This document shows, piece after piece, positions 16,183-25,805 of a stretch of 64,000 nucleotides of DNA. The stretch is from Hyphomicrobiales bacterium. Its GTDB lineage: Bacteria > Pseudomonadota > Alphaproteobacteria > Rhizobiales > Rhodobiaceae. Every line of letters begins with the position of its first letter. Position 1 is the stretch's first letter. Location of the stretch: assembly GCA_002869065.1 (NCBI GenBank), contig PKTR01000005.1:124001-188000 (forward strand), in the 5' to 3' direction. Position numbers and translations under genes: made by a program. The notes beneath the pieces were generated by a model. The model was not told where the DNA came from. It worked only from the letters and a program-made list of their open reading frames with translations, and ran no database searches.

Positions 16183-19100
16183 CTACGTCCCCGCCTTGCC
16201 GTAGCCACCGCCGGTCGGGGTGATGACGGTGACCGTGTCGCCCGGATTGAGCACGGTGTGATCGCAGCCGGCGAGTTCCTGCTCGCTGCCGTCGGTGCGA
16301 TGCACGATGGTGTGGCCGACCTCGCCCAGCTCGCCGCCATGCAGCCCGTGCGGCGGCACGGTGCGATGCGAGGAGAGGATCGCGCAGTCCATCGTCTCGA
16401 GGAAGCGGATGGTGCGCGACGTGCCGTCGCCCGCATGCCACTTGCCCTTGCCGCCGGAGCCCTTGCGGATGTGGAAATCTTCCAGCAGGACCGGGAAGCG
16501 GAATTCGAGGATTTCCGGGTCGGTCAGCCGCGAATTGGTCATGTGGACATGCACGCCCGAGGTGCCGTTGAAACCCGGTCCCGCCGGCGAGCCCGAGCAG
16601 ATCGTCTCGTAATACTGGTAGGTGTCGTTGCCGAAGGTCAGATTGTTCATCGTCCCTTCCGAAGCCGCCATCGCGTCGAGCGCGCCGAACAGCGCGTTGG
16701 TGACGTGCTGACTGGTCTCCACATTGCCGGCGACGACGGCGGCCGGATAGCTCGGCTTCAACATGCAGCCATCCGGGATGATCACGTTGATGGGGCGCAG
16801 ACAGCCCGCATTCATCGGGATGTTGTCTTCCACCATGACGCGGAAGCAATAGAGCACCGCGGCGCGGGCCACCGGCTCCGGCGCGTTGAAATTGTTCGGC
16901 TGCACCGGGCTCGTGCCGGTGAAGTCGACGGTCGCCTCGCGCTTTTCCTTGTCGACGGTGATCTTCACCTTGATCGTCGCGCCCTGGTCCGTGGTTAGCG
17001 AGAACTCGGAATCCTTCAGCGCGTCGATGACCCGGCGCACGCTCTCCGCCGCATTGTCCTGCACATGGCCCATATAGGCGCGCACCACATCGAGGCCGAA
17101 ATGGCCGACCATCTTGCGCAGTTCCTGCACGCCCTTCTCGTTGGCGGCGATCTGCGCCTTCAGATCGGCGATGTTCTGCGTGACGTTGCGCACCGGATAT
17201 TTGTTGCCGGTGAGAAGCTGGATGAGCCCCGCCTCATCGAAGCGGCCGCGGTCGACCAGCTTGAAATTGTCGATCAGCACGCCTTCCTCGTCGACATTGG
17301 TCGCGAGCGGTGTCATCGAGCCCGGCGCCGTGCCGCCGACATCGGCGTGGTGGCCGCGCGAGGCAACCCAGAACAGCACCTCGCTTTCGGCCTCGTCGAA
17401 CACCGGCGTCACCACCGTGATGTCGGGCAGATGCGTGCCGCCATTGTAGGGGGCGTTCAGCGCAAACACGTCGCCCGGCGCGATCCGGCCCTTGTTCAGC
17501 TCGATGATCGTCTCGACGCTGCGGTCCATAGAGCCGAGATGCACCGGCATGTGCGGCGCATTGGCGACCAGCGTGCCCTCGGACGCAAACACCGCGCAGG
17601 AGAAGTCGAGCCGCTCCTTGATATTGACCGAATAGGCCGTGTTCTGCAGCGTCATGCCCATCTGCTCGGCAATCGACATGAACAGGTTGTTGAACACTTC
17701 GAGCATCACCGGATCGGCGTCGGTGCCGAGCGCGGTACGCTTCGGCAGCGGCACGGCGCGCGTCAGGATGACGTGATCGAGCGACGAGATTTCCGCCTGC
17801 CAGCCCGGCTCGACGACGATGGTCTGGTGCGGCTCGACGATCAGCGCCGGGCCGCCAAGCTTGTGACCGGGCGCCAGTGCCTCGCGCCGGTAGATCGCCG
17901 CGTCGTGCCAGCAGCCATCGGAGAAGATCGGGTTCTGGCCGGCAGCCTCCGGCGTGCCGCGCGCCGGCGTGTGTGCCGGCTCGGTCATGTCGACATCGCC
18001 GCCGACCGCCTCGACCTCGATCGCCTCGACGACGACCGGCTTATCCTCGAAAATGAATCCGAATTGCTTCTTGTGCGCTTCTTCGAAGATCGCGATCATT
18101 TCTTCCGTTGACGTAAACGGAATCTGGATCGGCATATCGGAGCCTTCGTAGCGCAGATGGGCGCGGCGCAACACGATGATATCGCTCGCAGCCAGCCCCT
18201 GCCCGGTCAGTTCGGCGGTGACCTCACCGGACAGCGCGTCGAGGACCGGCGCGAGCATCGCCGGCGTATCGGCCTCGAGCCGCTTGACGACGGCCTGCTG
18301 GCGGTCAGCGCGGATCTGCGCCAGCCCCATGCCATAGGCCGACAAAACGCCGGAAAGCGGGTGGATCAGCACCGTCTTCATGCCAAGCGCGTCGGCCACC
18401 ATGCAGGCGTGCTGACCGCCAGCGCCACCGAAGCAGGTCAGCGCATATTCGGTGACGTCGTAGCCGCGCTGCACCGAGATCTTCTTGATCGCATTGGCCA
18501 TGTTCTCGACCGCGATCTTGAGGAAGCCGTCGGCGACATCCTCGGGCGTGCGGCCGTTGCCGATCTCGCCCGCCATGTCGGCAAAAGCCGCCTTCACCGC
18601 ACCCCCATCGAGCCGCTCGTCGCGGTTCGGGCCGAAGATCGGCGGGAAGTAGTCCGGCAGCAGCTTGCCGACCATGACGTTAGCGTCAGTTACCGCCAGT
18701 GGCCCGCCGCGGCGGTAGCATTTCGGCCCCGGATTGGCACCCGCCGAGTCCGGGCCGACGCGGAACCGCGCGCCGTCGAAGAACAGGATCGAGCCGCCGC
18801 CCGCCGCGACCGTGTGGATGCGCATCATCGGTGCGCGCATGCGCACGCCGGCAACCTCGGTCTCGAAGGCGCGCTCGAACTCACCATCGTAATGCGACAC
18901 GTCGGTCGAGGTGCCGCCCATATCGAAGCCGATGACCTTCTCGAAACCGGCCATGCGGCTCGTTTCGACCGCGCCGACGACACCGCCCGCCGGGCCGGAC
19001 AGGATCGCGTCCTTGCCCTGGAACAGATCGGCCGCCGTCAGGCCGCCCGACGACATCATGAACATCAGCTTGGTCGCCTCGGCGCCCACCGCCTGCTCGC

Positions 19101-19809
19101 CGGCGTTCAGCTGACTCGCCACCTGCTCCACATAGCGGCGCAGGATCGGCGACAGATAGGCATCGACCACGGTCGTGTCGCCGCGCCCGACCAGCTTGAT
19201 AAGCGGCGAAACCTCGTGGCTCACCGAAACCTGCGTGAAGCCGATCTCGCGGGCCACCTTGGCAACACGCTTTTCGTGCTCGGGGAACGCATAAGCATGC
19301 ATGAGGACAACCGCGACTGCACGGATGCCCGTATCGAAAGCGGCCTGCAGATCGGCGCGCACGGCGGCGAGATCCGGCTCGGCCTCGATCGTTCCGTCGG
19401 CGCGCACCCGCTCGGCGACCTCGACGACGCTCTCATAGAGCTGCTCGGGCAGGATGATTTCCTTGGCGAAAATCTCCGGCCGCGCCTGATAGCCTATGCG
19501 CAGCGCATCGCGGAACCCTCTAGTGATGACAAGCAGCGTGCGGTCGCCCTTGCGCTCGAGCAACGCGTTGGTCGCAACCGTCGTACCCATCTTCACCGCC
19601 GAAACCTGCGCCGCCGGGATCGGTTCGCCAGACGCAACGCCAAGCAGCTCGCGAATGCCCTGAATGGCCGCGTCGCGATAGCTCTCGGGGTTTTCGGAAA
19701 GGAGCTTGTGCGCCTTCAGGCTGCCATCAGGCTTGCGCGCGACGATGTCGGTGAAGGTGCCGCCGCGATCGATCCAGAAATCCCACTTGCCGCTGCCAAT
19801 CGCCGCCAT
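16183..19809 (-). CDS. 5-Oxoprolinase / hydantoinase A-B fusion
   Basis: This 1208-residue protein fuses HyuA (about 1-680) and HyuB (about 690-1205). The N-terminus [21 protein letters not shown] and the internal [17 protein letters not shown] are phosphate-binding motifs of the actin-like ATPase half. The HyuB half shows [19 protein letters not shown] and [16 protein letters not shown]. Fused proteins of this length normally hydrolyse 5-oxo-L-proline to glutamate at the cost of ATP in the cytoplasm. Hydantoin use is possible but usually involves separate subunits. It is divergent from the MarR gene at 20022. Confidence 0.93.
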   Translation of the reverse strand: MAAIGSGKWDFWIDRGGTFTDIVARKPDGSLKAHKLLSENPESYRDAAIQGIRELLGVASGEPIPAAQVSAVKMGTTVATNALLERKGDRTLLVITRGFRDALRIGYQARPEIFAKEIILPEQLYESVVEVAERVRADGTIEAEPDLAAVRADLQAAFDTGIRAVAVVLMHAYAFPEHEKRVAKVAREIGFTQVSVSHEVSPLIKLVGRGDTTVVDAYLSPILRRYVEQVASQLNAGEQAVGAEATKLMFMMSSGGLTAADLFQGKDAILSGPAGGVVGAVETSRMAGFEKVIGFDMGGTSTDVSHYDGEFERAFETEVAGVRMRAPMMRIHTVAAGGGSILFFDGARFRVGPDSAGANPGPKCYRRGGPLAVTDANVMVGKLLPDYFPPIFGPNRDERLDGGAVKAAFADMAGEIGNGRTPEDVADGFLKIAVENMANAIKKISVQRGYDVTEYALTCFGGAGGQHACMVADALGMKTVLIHPLSGVLSAYGMGLAQIRADRQQAVVKRLEADTPAMLAPVLDALSGEVTAELTGQGLAASDIIVLRRAHLRYEGSDMPIQIPFTSTEEMIAIFEEAHKKQFGFIFEDKPVVVEAIEVEAVGGDVDMTEPAHTPARGTPEAAGQNPIFSDGCWHDAAIYRREALAPGHKLGGPALIVEPHQTIVVEPGWQAEISSLDHVILTRAVPLPKRTALGTDADPVMLEVFNNLFMSIAEQMGMTLQNTAYSVNIKERLDFSCAVFASEGTLVANAPHMPVHLGSMDRSVETIIELNKGRIAPGDVFALNAPYNGGTHLPDITVVTPVFDEAESEVLFWVASRGHHADVGGTAPGSMTPLATNVDEEGVLIDNFKLVDRGRFDEAGLIQLLTGNKYPVRNVTQNIADLKAQIAANEKGVQELRKMVGHFGLDVVRAYMGHVQDNAAESVRRVIDALKDSEFSLTTDQGATIKVKITVDKEKREATVDFTGTSPVQPNNFNAPEPVARAAVLYCFRVMVEDNIPMNAGCLRPINVIIPDGCMLKPSYPAAVVAGNVETSQHVTNALFGALDAMAASEGTMNNLTFGNDTYQYYETICSGSPAGPGFNGTSGVHVHMTNSRLTDPEILEFRFPVLLEDFHIRKGSGGKGKWHAGDGTSRTIRFLETMDCAILSSHRTVPPHGLHGGELGEVGHTIVHRTDGSEQELAGCDHTVLNPGDTVTVITPTGGGYGKAGT

Positions 19810-19956
19810 GTCCGTCTCCGTGAAGCCTGTCCGGGGTGTCTGCGAGCGTCATCGCCTGCAATGCCCGGTTGGTAATCCAGCGCTTTTTCAAGGCCGAAAA
19901 GTCGCGCAACTTTCCGCCAATATGCTCTAGACTGTGCACATAAGGACGATATCACG

Positions 19957-19971
19957 TCAACATTTTGTTGA
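19957..19971. promoter_or_regulatory. Candidate operator in the oxoprolinase/MarR intergenic region
   Basis: TCAACA-TTT-TGTTGA is a perfect 15-bp inverted repeat between the two divergent starts. A wider pair ACTGTGC (19931-19937) and GCACAGT (19990-19996) encloses it. Either could bind the MarR-type dimer encoded next door. No expression evidence exists here. Confidence 0.45.
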
Positions 19972-20021
19972 TAAATTATCGATGTCATCGCACAGTGAAT
20001 GCGATGGAGGAGCCGGGAACA

Positions 20022-20591
20022 ATGGCCGACAACAAAAGCGCAAAGCCCGCCGGAAAATCGGAAAACGCCACCAGCCCGGCGCCGCGCCGCACCGGCCCGG
20101 TCGTCTCGGCCGCCCATCTGGCGACCGGCGCCCTGCCGGCCATGTCGGAACTCGAATTCGCGCTCACCATGACCAACAACGCCTTCCAGCGCTGGATCGT
20201 GCGCTGCATGGCGGCGACCGGTATCGAGGGCCTCGGCGCGCTCGATGTGCTCGTCCTGCACAGCGTCAACCATCGCGGCCGCGCCAAGACGATCGCCGAC
20301 ATCTGCCTGATCCTCAACATCGAAGACACCCACACGGTGATCTACGCCGTGCGCAAGCTGGAGGCCGCCGGCCTCGTCGAATCCGGCAAGCGCGGCAAGG
20401 AAAAGACCGTCGCCATCACGCCTGCCGGCGAAGAGACCTGCTCGGCCTATCGCGAGCTGCGCGAAGACCTGCTGATCGGCAACATCGCCGGCTTCTCCTT
20501 CAGCGAGGAAGACATCTCCCGCCTCGCCGCCCTGTTGCGCGCCGTCTCCGGCCACTACGACCAGGCGGCGCGGGCAGCCGCGAGCCTCTAA
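20022..20591 (+). CDS. MarR-type winged-helix regulator
   Basis: This 189-residue protein has a polar N-terminal tail of about 40 residues and a winged helix, roughly 50-150. LGALDVLVLHSVNHRGRAKTI leads into the recognition region EDTHTVIYAVRKLEAAGLV and the wing KRGKEKTVAITPAGEE. The start at 20022 has GGAGGAG 8-14 bases upstream. It is divergent from the oxoprolinase gene and likely controls it. The ligand may be oxoproline or a related imide, which is inference from context. Confidence 0.85.
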   Translation: MADNKSAKPAGKSENATSPAPRRTGPVVSAAHLATGALPAMSELEFALTMTNNAFQRWIVRCMAATGIEGLGALDVLVLHSVNHRGRAKTIADICLILNIEDTHTVIYAVRKLEAAGLVESGKRGKEKTVAITPAGEETCSAYRELREDLLIGNIAGFSFSEEDISRLAALLRAVSGHYDQAARAAASL

Positions 20592-20613
20592 AGCGCGTTC
20601 CCGAACCGGCCAC

Positions 20614-20644
20614 AAAAAACGGCGGCCCGAGAGCCGCCGTTTTT
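20614..20644. terminator. Bidirectional intrinsic terminator
   Basis: ACGGCGGC and GCCGCCGT form a strong stem flanked by AAAAA on the left and TTTTT on the right. It therefore works for the MarR gene on the plus strand and for the lipoprotein gene on the minus strand. Confidence 0.85.
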
Positions 20645-20666
20645 GTATTCGCAGTAAGCCTCTGCC

Positions 20667-21335
20667 TTACTGGCTGTCGCCCGACATGCCGGACATGCCG
20701 CTCTGGGCATCGCTGGCCGCATCCTTGACCGCGTCAGCCGCATCCGACGCGGTGTCGGCGGCCGCGTCAGCAGCGTCGCCCGCCGCGTCCTTCACGGCTT
20801 CGGTGGCTTCGCTCGCCGTCTCTGCCGTGGCCTCGGCCGCATCGCTGGCCGTTTCCTTGGCAGCTTCGGCGGCATCGCCGGCAGCTTCCGTCGTCGCCTC
20901 GGTGGCTTCGCCGGCGGCATCGGTCGCGCTCTCGGTCACGCCCTTGACTGCGTTCATTGCCTTTTCACCGGCGTCCTTCGCGGCGTCCATGGCCTCGCCG
21001 GCGCTCTCCTTGGCCGAATCCATCGCCTCGCCCGCCGCCTTGGTCGCGTCGTCGGCAGCTTCTTTCGCAGCATCCATGGCTTCGCCGGCCGCCTTCGAGG
21101 CGTCTTTCGCCGCTTCCTTGGCCATTTCCTTGGCCGCTTCGCCAGCCGCCTTCGCCGCTTCACCGGCGGCTTCGGCCGCTTCGCCGGCCTTGTCCATCGC
21201 TTCGCCGGCCTTTTCGACGGCTTCCTGCTTCGCCTCGCCTGCCGGAGAGGCTTTTTCGGCCTCCGTCTTGCTCGAATCGTCACAACCGGCAAGCGCAACG
21301 GCCGCAACGAACATCAGTGCCAGAGTTTTCTTCAA
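20667..21335 (-). CDS. LEA-like repeat lipoprotein
   Basis: This 222-residue protein begins with a lipoprotein signal ending in LAGC (Cys18). The rest is a continuous low-complexity helix of Ala, Glu, Asp, Lys and Gly. Units such as GEAMDAAKEAA recur with about 11-residue spacing, like group 3 LEA or apolipoprotein helices. The start is taken as TTG at 21335 because GGAGG sits six bases upstream; another TTG at 21347 would contain that GGAGG. The protein is likely periplasmic and lipid-anchored. A desiccation, osmotic or envelope-spacer role is inference. The C-terminus ends in SGMSGMSGDSQ. Confidence 0.85.
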   Translation of the reverse strand: MKKTLALMFVAAVALAGCDDSSKTEAEKASPAGEAKQEAVEKAGEAMDKAGEAAEAAGEAAKAAGEAAKEMAKEAAKDASKAAGEAMDAAKEAADDATKAAGEAMDSAKESAGEAMDAAKDAGEKAMNAVKGVTESATDAAGEATEATTEAAGDAAEAAKETASDAAEATAETASEATEAVKDAAGDAADAAADTASDAADAVKDAASDAQSGMSGMSGDSQ

Positions 21336-21628
21336 AATTGCCTCCAATGGTTTCTGAATAGCCCGGTTTTAAGCAGTTTTATGTTTTTCCAGCCACAAAA
21401 CACGCTGCAGCCGGTCACCGGAAAGTCAAAACAATGCCCCCATCGACACCGTTTCCTCAATTTGAACAGTGATCCGCCAAGAATACGGTGATTTTTCGGC
21501 GCTTTGAGGCGGAGAAATTGCGCCAAGTGTCGCGCCAGAATGTCACTTCATCATGACGAAATGGCACATCGCCGAAATAGTTCGCCGGCGAATCTCGAAA
21601 ACTGCACCGGTTTTTTTGAGAGCCCCAC

Positions 21629-22531
21629 CTATCGGCGGGCAACCCGCGTCCGCCGGCTGGCCGCGACGGTTGCAACCACGGCAACCGCAAAGAGGATCAT
21701 TTCAAGATCCACCGATTCGCCGAGCAGCACTGCCGAAACGCCGAGCGTGACGAAGGTCTGCAGCAATTGCACCTGCCCGACGCGCGCCACGCCGCCAAGC
21801 GCCATACCCGCATTCCAGGCGAAGAAGCCGAGAAACATGGAAAAGAGGCCGAGATAGGAAAACGCCGCCCACACCGAAAGCGGCGCCACGGCATAGGCCG
21901 GTTGCCAGAGGATCAGCGTCAGCGGCAGGCTGATCGGGAACGCCAGCACCAGCGCCCAGGAAATAACCGCCCAGCCGGGCATGGTTCGCGCCAACGCGCC
22001 AGACAGCGCGTAGCCGACGGCCGCGCTCGCCCCGGCTGCGAGCAACCAGAAATCGCCGGCCGCGAACCGCATGCCGCCTTCGCGCAATGTAAACGCGATC
22101 ACCAGACAGGCACCGACCGCACCCCAGCCCCAGAAGGCGGGCGACGGACGCTCACCGGCGAACAACAGCGCCGCAATGCCGGTCGCCAGCGGCAGCAGAC
22201 CGAGCACCACGCCGCCATGCGCGGCCGGCACGCTCTGCATCGCCAGCGCCGTGAAGGCGGCAAATCCGAAGGCGGTGCACGCGGCGACCACGGCGAGGCG
22301 CGGCCACTGCCCGCGTTTGGGCAAAGGCGCACGCATCGCGATCACGGTGAAGATCGCGCACGTTCCTGCCAGCGCCGCGCGTCCGGCCGTGATGAACCAG
22401 GGATCGAAAGCCTCGAGCGCGAACCGCGTCATCGGCAGGGTGACGCCGAAAATGACGACGCCGACAAAGCCGAGGAAAAACCCCAAAAGGTCGCTGCCGC
22501 GCGTTTCCTCCGCCCCGACTTCGACTGTCAT
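21629..22531 (-). CDS. EamA/DMT-family transporter
   Basis: This 300-residue protein has ten hydrophobic helices in two EamA repeats. Typical segments are GVVIFGVTLPMTRFALE in helix 1-2 and AAHGGVVLGLLPLATGIAALLFAGERP in the first repeat. The start at 22531 is the methionine closest to the first helix; an upstream extension to 22603 is Arg-rich. A short Arg-rich tail ends the protein. The substrate is unknown. It is transcribed away from the djlA gene. Confidence 0.87.
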   Translation of the reverse strand: MTVEVGAEETRGSDLLGFFLGFVGVVIFGVTLPMTRFALEAFDPWFITAGRAALAGTCAIFTVIAMRAPLPKRGQWPRLAVVAACTAFGFAAFTALAMQSVPAAHGGVVLGLLPLATGIAALLFAGERPSPAFWGWGAVGACLVIAFTLREGGMRFAAGDFWLLAAGASAAVGYALSGALARTMPGWAVISWALVLAFPISLPLTLILWQPAYAVAPLSVWAAFSYLGLFSMFLGFFAWNAGMALGGVARVGQVQLLQTFVTLGVSAVLLGESVDLEMILFAVAVVATVAASRRTRVARR

Positions 22532-22685
22532 ATGCCTGATCCGCCTGTCGCCCGCAAATGTCGCGGCGGACTGTAGGCGGGACGGAACCGGCCGGCGAGT
22601 CACTTATTGTCGGGCCGACAAATCGCCTCTCTCCCTGCGCCATTTGCCCGCACACTTGCGGCCGAAAATGCAGTAAACTTCGGGC

Positions 22686-23381
22686 ATGTCGATTTGGGAA
22701 AAACTGGGCGCCGTGATCGCCGCCATCGGGAGTGGTGGCCAGAAGGTCATCGACAGCGTGGTGAGCGCCGTCACCGGCGGGAACGACCGCCAGCCGGTCG
22801 CCTTCACCGTGTCGATGATTGCGCTAACCGCGAAGATGGCGAAGGCCGACGGCATCGTCACGCCCGACGAGATCGACGCCTTCCGCGAGCTGTTCGAAAT
22901 GCCGCCCGGCGAGGAGCGCAACGTCGCGCGCCTGTTCAATCTCGCCAAGCAGGACGTCGCCGGCTACGAGTATTACGCCAACCGTATCGCCAGGCTGTTC
23001 GCCGACGACGTGCAGACCCGTGAGGACATCCTCGACGGCCTGTTTCACATCGCCAAGGCCGACGGCATCCTGCACGAGGCGGAACTCGCCTATCTCGAGC
23101 GGGTCGCCGAGATCTTCGAAATCGGCGCAGCGCATTTCCGCTGCATCAAGGCGCGCCACGTCGGCGCCGATGCCGCCGATCCGTACATGATCCTCGAAAT
23201 CGAGCACACGGCCGGCGACGACGAGGTGAAGCGTCATTACCGCAGGCTCGTTGCCGAGACCCATCCGGACCGGTTGATCGCTCGCGGCGTACCGGAAGAA
23301 TTCGTGCGCATCGCCAACGACCGGCTTGCCGCGATCAACGCCGCCTGGGCGAAGATCCGCGCCGAACGAGGCATCTCGTGA
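22686..23381 (+). CDS. djlA: DjlA-family J-domain co-chaperone
   Basis: This 231-residue protein combines a TerB-like helical domain (about 35-150, MAKADGIVTPDEIDAF and IAKADGILHEAELAYL) with a C-terminal J domain (about 165-228). The HPD motif needed to stimulate DnaK is present in ETHPDRL. There is a short amphipathic N-terminus rather than a clear membrane anchor. Its stop overlaps the GTG of the amidase gene (GTGA), so the two are translationally coupled. This pairing is usual in rhizobia. Confidence 0.9.
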   Translation: MSIWEKLGAVIAAIGSGGQKVIDSVVSAVTGGNDRQPVAFTVSMIALTAKMAKADGIVTPDEIDAFRELFEMPPGEERNVARLFNLAKQDVAGYEYYANRIARLFADDVQTREDILDGLFHIAKADGILHEAELAYLERVAEIFEIGAAHFRCIKARHVGADAADPYMILEIEHTAGDDEVKRHYRRLVAETHPDRLIARGVPEEFVRIANDRLAAINAAWAKIRAERGIS

Positions 23382-24184
23382 GCGCGTCCCCCGCCAGCAG
23401 TTTCTCGCCGGACAGCGCATGCGTCGATGCGGTGCGCCCGTCGCCCAATTTCGGCCCGCGAAAGGGCTGCGGCCAGGCCGATATCCTGCTGCTGCACTAT
23501 ACAGGCATGGTGACGGGCCCCGCCGCGCTCGACTGGCTGGTGACGCCAGAAAGCGGCGTCTCCTGCCACTATTTCGTCGACGAAGACGGTACCGTCACGC
23601 AGCTTGTCGCCGAAGCCGACCGCGCCTGGCATGCCGGCGTCTCGTCATGGGCCGGCATCACCGACATCAATTCCCACTCGATCGGCATTGAGATCGTCAA
23701 TCCGGGCCATGAATTCGGCTATCGCGAATTCCCTGAAGCACAGATCGCCGCCGTCGTCGAATTGTGCCGCGACATCGTCGCGCGAAACGGCATCGCCGCC
23801 GACCGGGTGCTCGGCCATTCCGACGTCGCCCCCGCCCGCAAGACCGACCCGGGAGAGAAATTCCCCTGGAGCCGGCTCGCCGCCGCCGGCGTCGGCCTGT
23901 GGCGCGAACCCGCCCCGATCGAGGCCGGCCCGCAACTGAGCGAGGGCGACAGCGGACCGGACGTCTTCACCCTGCGCCGCCGCCTGCGCGCCTTCGGCTA
24001 CGGGCTTGGCGAGGGCGACATCTACGACCCGGAAACCGCGCTTGTCGTCGCCGCCTTCCAACGCCATTTCCGCACCGCGAGGATCGACGGCGTCGCCGAT
24101 CTCTCGACGCTCGAAACTCTGACACGGCTCGAGGCGGCGCGCGCCGAAGCGCTTTCCCTCTCCCCGCCAGCCACCGGCGTGTAA
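23378..24184 (+). CDS. N-acetylmuramoyl-L-alanine amidase with peptidoglycan-binding domain
   Basis: This 268-residue enzyme has an Amidase_2 (AmpD/AmiD) domain at about 20-180. Its zinc-site histidines appear in LLLHYTG and LGHSDVAP, with the acidic residue in KTDPGEKFPW. A peptidoglycan-binding domain 1 follows at about 190-255 (LSEGDSGPDVFTLRRRLRAFGY). It cleaves the amide bond between N-acetylmuramic acid and the peptide, most likely in cell-wall recycling or turnover. No signal peptide is evident, which favours a cytoplasmic AmpD-like role. GTG start overlapping djlA. Confidence 0.92.
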   Translation: MSASPASSFSPDSACVDAVRPSPNFGPRKGCGQADILLLHYTGMVTGPAALDWLVTPESGVSCHYFVDEDGTVTQLVAEADRAWHAGVSSWAGITDINSHSIGIEIVNPGHEFGYREFPEAQIAAVVELCRDIVARNGIAADRVLGHSDVAPARKTDPGEKFPWSRLAAAGVGLWREPAPIEAGPQLSEGDSGPDVFTLRRRLRAFGYGLGEGDIYDPETALVVAAFQRHFRTARIDGVADLSTLETLTRLEAARAEALSLSPPATGV

Positions 24185-24310
24185 CGCGCTTCTCCCGCTT
24201 TCGGGAGTATTCCCTCTCGGCGGTTGAAGATGTCGTGACCCGGCGTGATTTGCGCGAACACCCACCGCGCTTTAGCTCTGACGTCAGATTGGAACGACGG
24301 AGCAGCACCA

Positions 24311-25297
24311 ATGCTGATCAAGATCCCCCGCGGATGGGAATTGCCGGAACGCCTCGCCTCGCCGCCTGAAGCGGTCTTCAACCGCCGCCGCTTTCTGGAA
24401 GCGAGCGGTCTGGTTCTTGGCTCCGCCCTGTTGACCGGCTGCGGTGACAGCAGCTCCAGCGCCGGCGTGGCCGAGAGCGATCTTCCGGCCGATCCGAGCG
24501 CCGGCCTCTACCCGGTCGAGCGCAACAAGCGCTTCATCGTCAACCGGCCGATCACCAAGGAAAGCGTTGCCGGCAGCTACAACAACTTCTTCGAGTTCGG
24601 CTCGCACAAGCAGATCCAAGCCGCCGCCTCTCACCTGCCGATCCGCCCCTGGGAACTCCGCGTCGAAGGCGCCGTCGAAAAGCCTTTCACCATCGCCATC
24701 GACGAACTGCTGGCCAAGATGCCGCTCGAGGAGCGCGTCTACCGGCTGCGCTGCGTTGAAACCTGGGCGATCACCGTGCCGTGGTCCGGCTTCCCGCTTG
24801 CCGAGCTGGTCAAGCTCGCTCGCCCGCTGTCGAACGCCAAATACCTGCGCATGGAAACCTTCATGAATCCGGAGGTCGCGCGCTCGCAGAAACAGAGCTG
24901 GTATCCCTGGCCTTATGTCGAGGCACTGACGATGGCCGAGGCGACCAACGAGCTGGCGTTTATGGTCACCGGCGCCTACGGCAAACCGCTGGCGCGCCAT
25001 TTCGGCGCCCCGCTGCGCCTCGCCGTGCCGTGGAAATACGGCTTCAAGTCGATCAAGTCGATCACCCGCTTCGTGTTCGAGGAAAAGCGCCCGACCACAT
25101 TCTGGGAAGCGGTCGACGCCCGCGAATACGGCTTCTGGGCCAACATCAACCCGAAGGTGCCGCATCGCCGCTGGAGCCAGGCCAGCGAGCGCCTGCTGCC
25201 CACCGGCGAGCGCCGCGATACGCAGCTTTTCAACGGCTACGCGGCCTTCGTCGCCGACCTCTATCCCGACCTGACCGACGAGACCTACTTCCGCTAA
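24311..25297 (+). CDS. msrP: Protein-methionine-sulfoxide reductase catalytic subunit MsrP (YedY)
   Basis: This 328-residue protein repairs oxidised methionines in periplasmic proteins using a molybdopterin cofactor. A Tat signal NRRRFLEAS lies at 24-32, and LLTGC follows at 41-45. The molybdenum-ligating cysteine is C148 in RLRCVETW. The C-terminal YGFKSIKSITR and FWEAVDAREYGFWANINP stretches are diagnostic. The start at 24311 puts the twin arginines in normal position. The haem membrane partner MsrQ is not encoded next to it. A palindromic repeat begins directly after the stop. Confidence 0.95.
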   Translation: MLIKIPRGWELPERLASPPEAVFNRRRFLEASGLVLGSALLTGCGDSSSSAGVAESDLPADPSAGLYPVERNKRFIVNRPITKESVAGSYNNFFEFGSHKQIQAAASHLPIRPWELRVEGAVEKPFTIAIDELLAKMPLEERVYRLRCVETWAITVPWSGFPLAELVKLARPLSNAKYLRMETFMNPEVARSQKQSWYPWPYVEALTMAEATNELAFMVTGAYGKPLARHFGAPLRLAVPWKYGFKSIKSITRFVFEEKRPTTFWEAVDAREYGFWANINPKVPHRRWSQASERLLPTGERRDTQLFNGYAAFVADLYPDLTDETYFR

Positions 25298-25298
25298 A

Positions 25299-25365
25299 AC
25301 GTATCCCCGAACCGCAGGACCGCGTAAGCGAACAGTGGGAGCCGGTTTTCGGGACAGAATCCGCG
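25299..25365. repeat. Rhizobial-type intergenic palindromic repeat, copy 2
   Basis: This 67-bp imperfect inverted repeat shares with copies 1 and 3 the ATTCCCGAACCG-type arm (here ATCCCCGAACCG), the AGTGGGAGCCGGTTTTCGG core and the closing GAATCCGCG. It starts immediately after the msrP stop and could affect mRNA 3' stability. Confidence 0.8.
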
Positions 25366-25664
25366 AAAGGAAAAAGTGGAGGCGTTTCACGCGACTCAAT
25401 AATCACGGGGAACACTCAACGCGAGCACGTAGGCGGCCCGTTTTTCATGCAACGCACAATCGTTCGTGATTGATATTTAGGCAGGATCAACGCGCACGCA
25501 TTTCCGGCAAACAGAATTCCACCACTCCGGTGGAACCAAAATGCCCGAGCCATGCCGCGCGCGCATGACCAAGGCCCCCACAAGACCAAACCACTAAAGA
25601 ACAGCCCATGAATAGGACAAAGGTCTCATAGTCTTTTGCCCTTCCCCTAGGTCAGGCATAAAGA
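25366..25664. other. Intergenic region, no gene seen
   Basis: This is AT-richer sequence between the msrP repeat and the terminator of the candidate sRNA. No open frame with coding character, tRNA or clear promoter was found. A second tandem sRNA, as in some rhizobia, is not recognisable here by eye. Confidence 0.4.
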
Positions 25665-25695
25665 CAAAAAAATACCGGGCCCTAGGGGCCCGGTA
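25665..25695 (-). terminator. Intrinsic terminator of the candidate sRNA
   Basis: TACCGGGCCC and GGGCCCGGTA form a nearly perfect stem with a three-base loop. It is followed on the minus strand by ATTTTTTT. The T run exists only for minus-strand transcription, proving the direction of the transcript. No protein gene ends near it; lsrB stops 250 bases upstream. Confidence 0.88.
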
Positions 25696-25800
25696 GTCAA
25701 TTGTCATACCGAAGTATGAGCCAATCACTTTACAGAGGGGAACAGCTGGAAGCAGTTATCGCCCAAAGGGAGGAGAGAGACGACACTTGCGATCAGCTGA
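25665..25800 (-). ncRNA. Candidate AbcR (alpha-r15) type trans-acting sRNA
   Basis: Directly downstream of lsrB on its strand lies a stretch of about 135 nt with no gene. It reads through CTCTCTCCTCCC (an anti-Shine-Dalgarno sequence), then TTCCCCTCT, then a CATAC-TTCG-GTATG hairpin (25718-25705). It ends in a very strong intrinsic terminator. A palindromic LysR-type box lies 57 bases upstream of the predicted start. In Sinorhizobium and Agrobacterium, AbcR sRNAs silence many ABC-transporter mRNAs by masking ribosome sites, are encoded beside lsrB/vtlR and depend on it. The synteny carB-greA-lrp-trxB-lsrB supports the match. The 5' end is approximate. Confidence 0.6.
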
Positions 25801-25805
25801 AAAAC

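Noticed and set aside
18157-19875. Long plus-strand open frame opposite the oxoprolinase gene
   Set aside because: It has no recognisable domains and mirrors the HyuA half on the minus strand, where all family motifs are present.
20686-21357. 223-codon plus-strand frame with Ala/Ser repeats
   Set aside because: It is the antisense of the LEA-like repeat gene. The lipobox and GGAGG site exist only on the minus strand.
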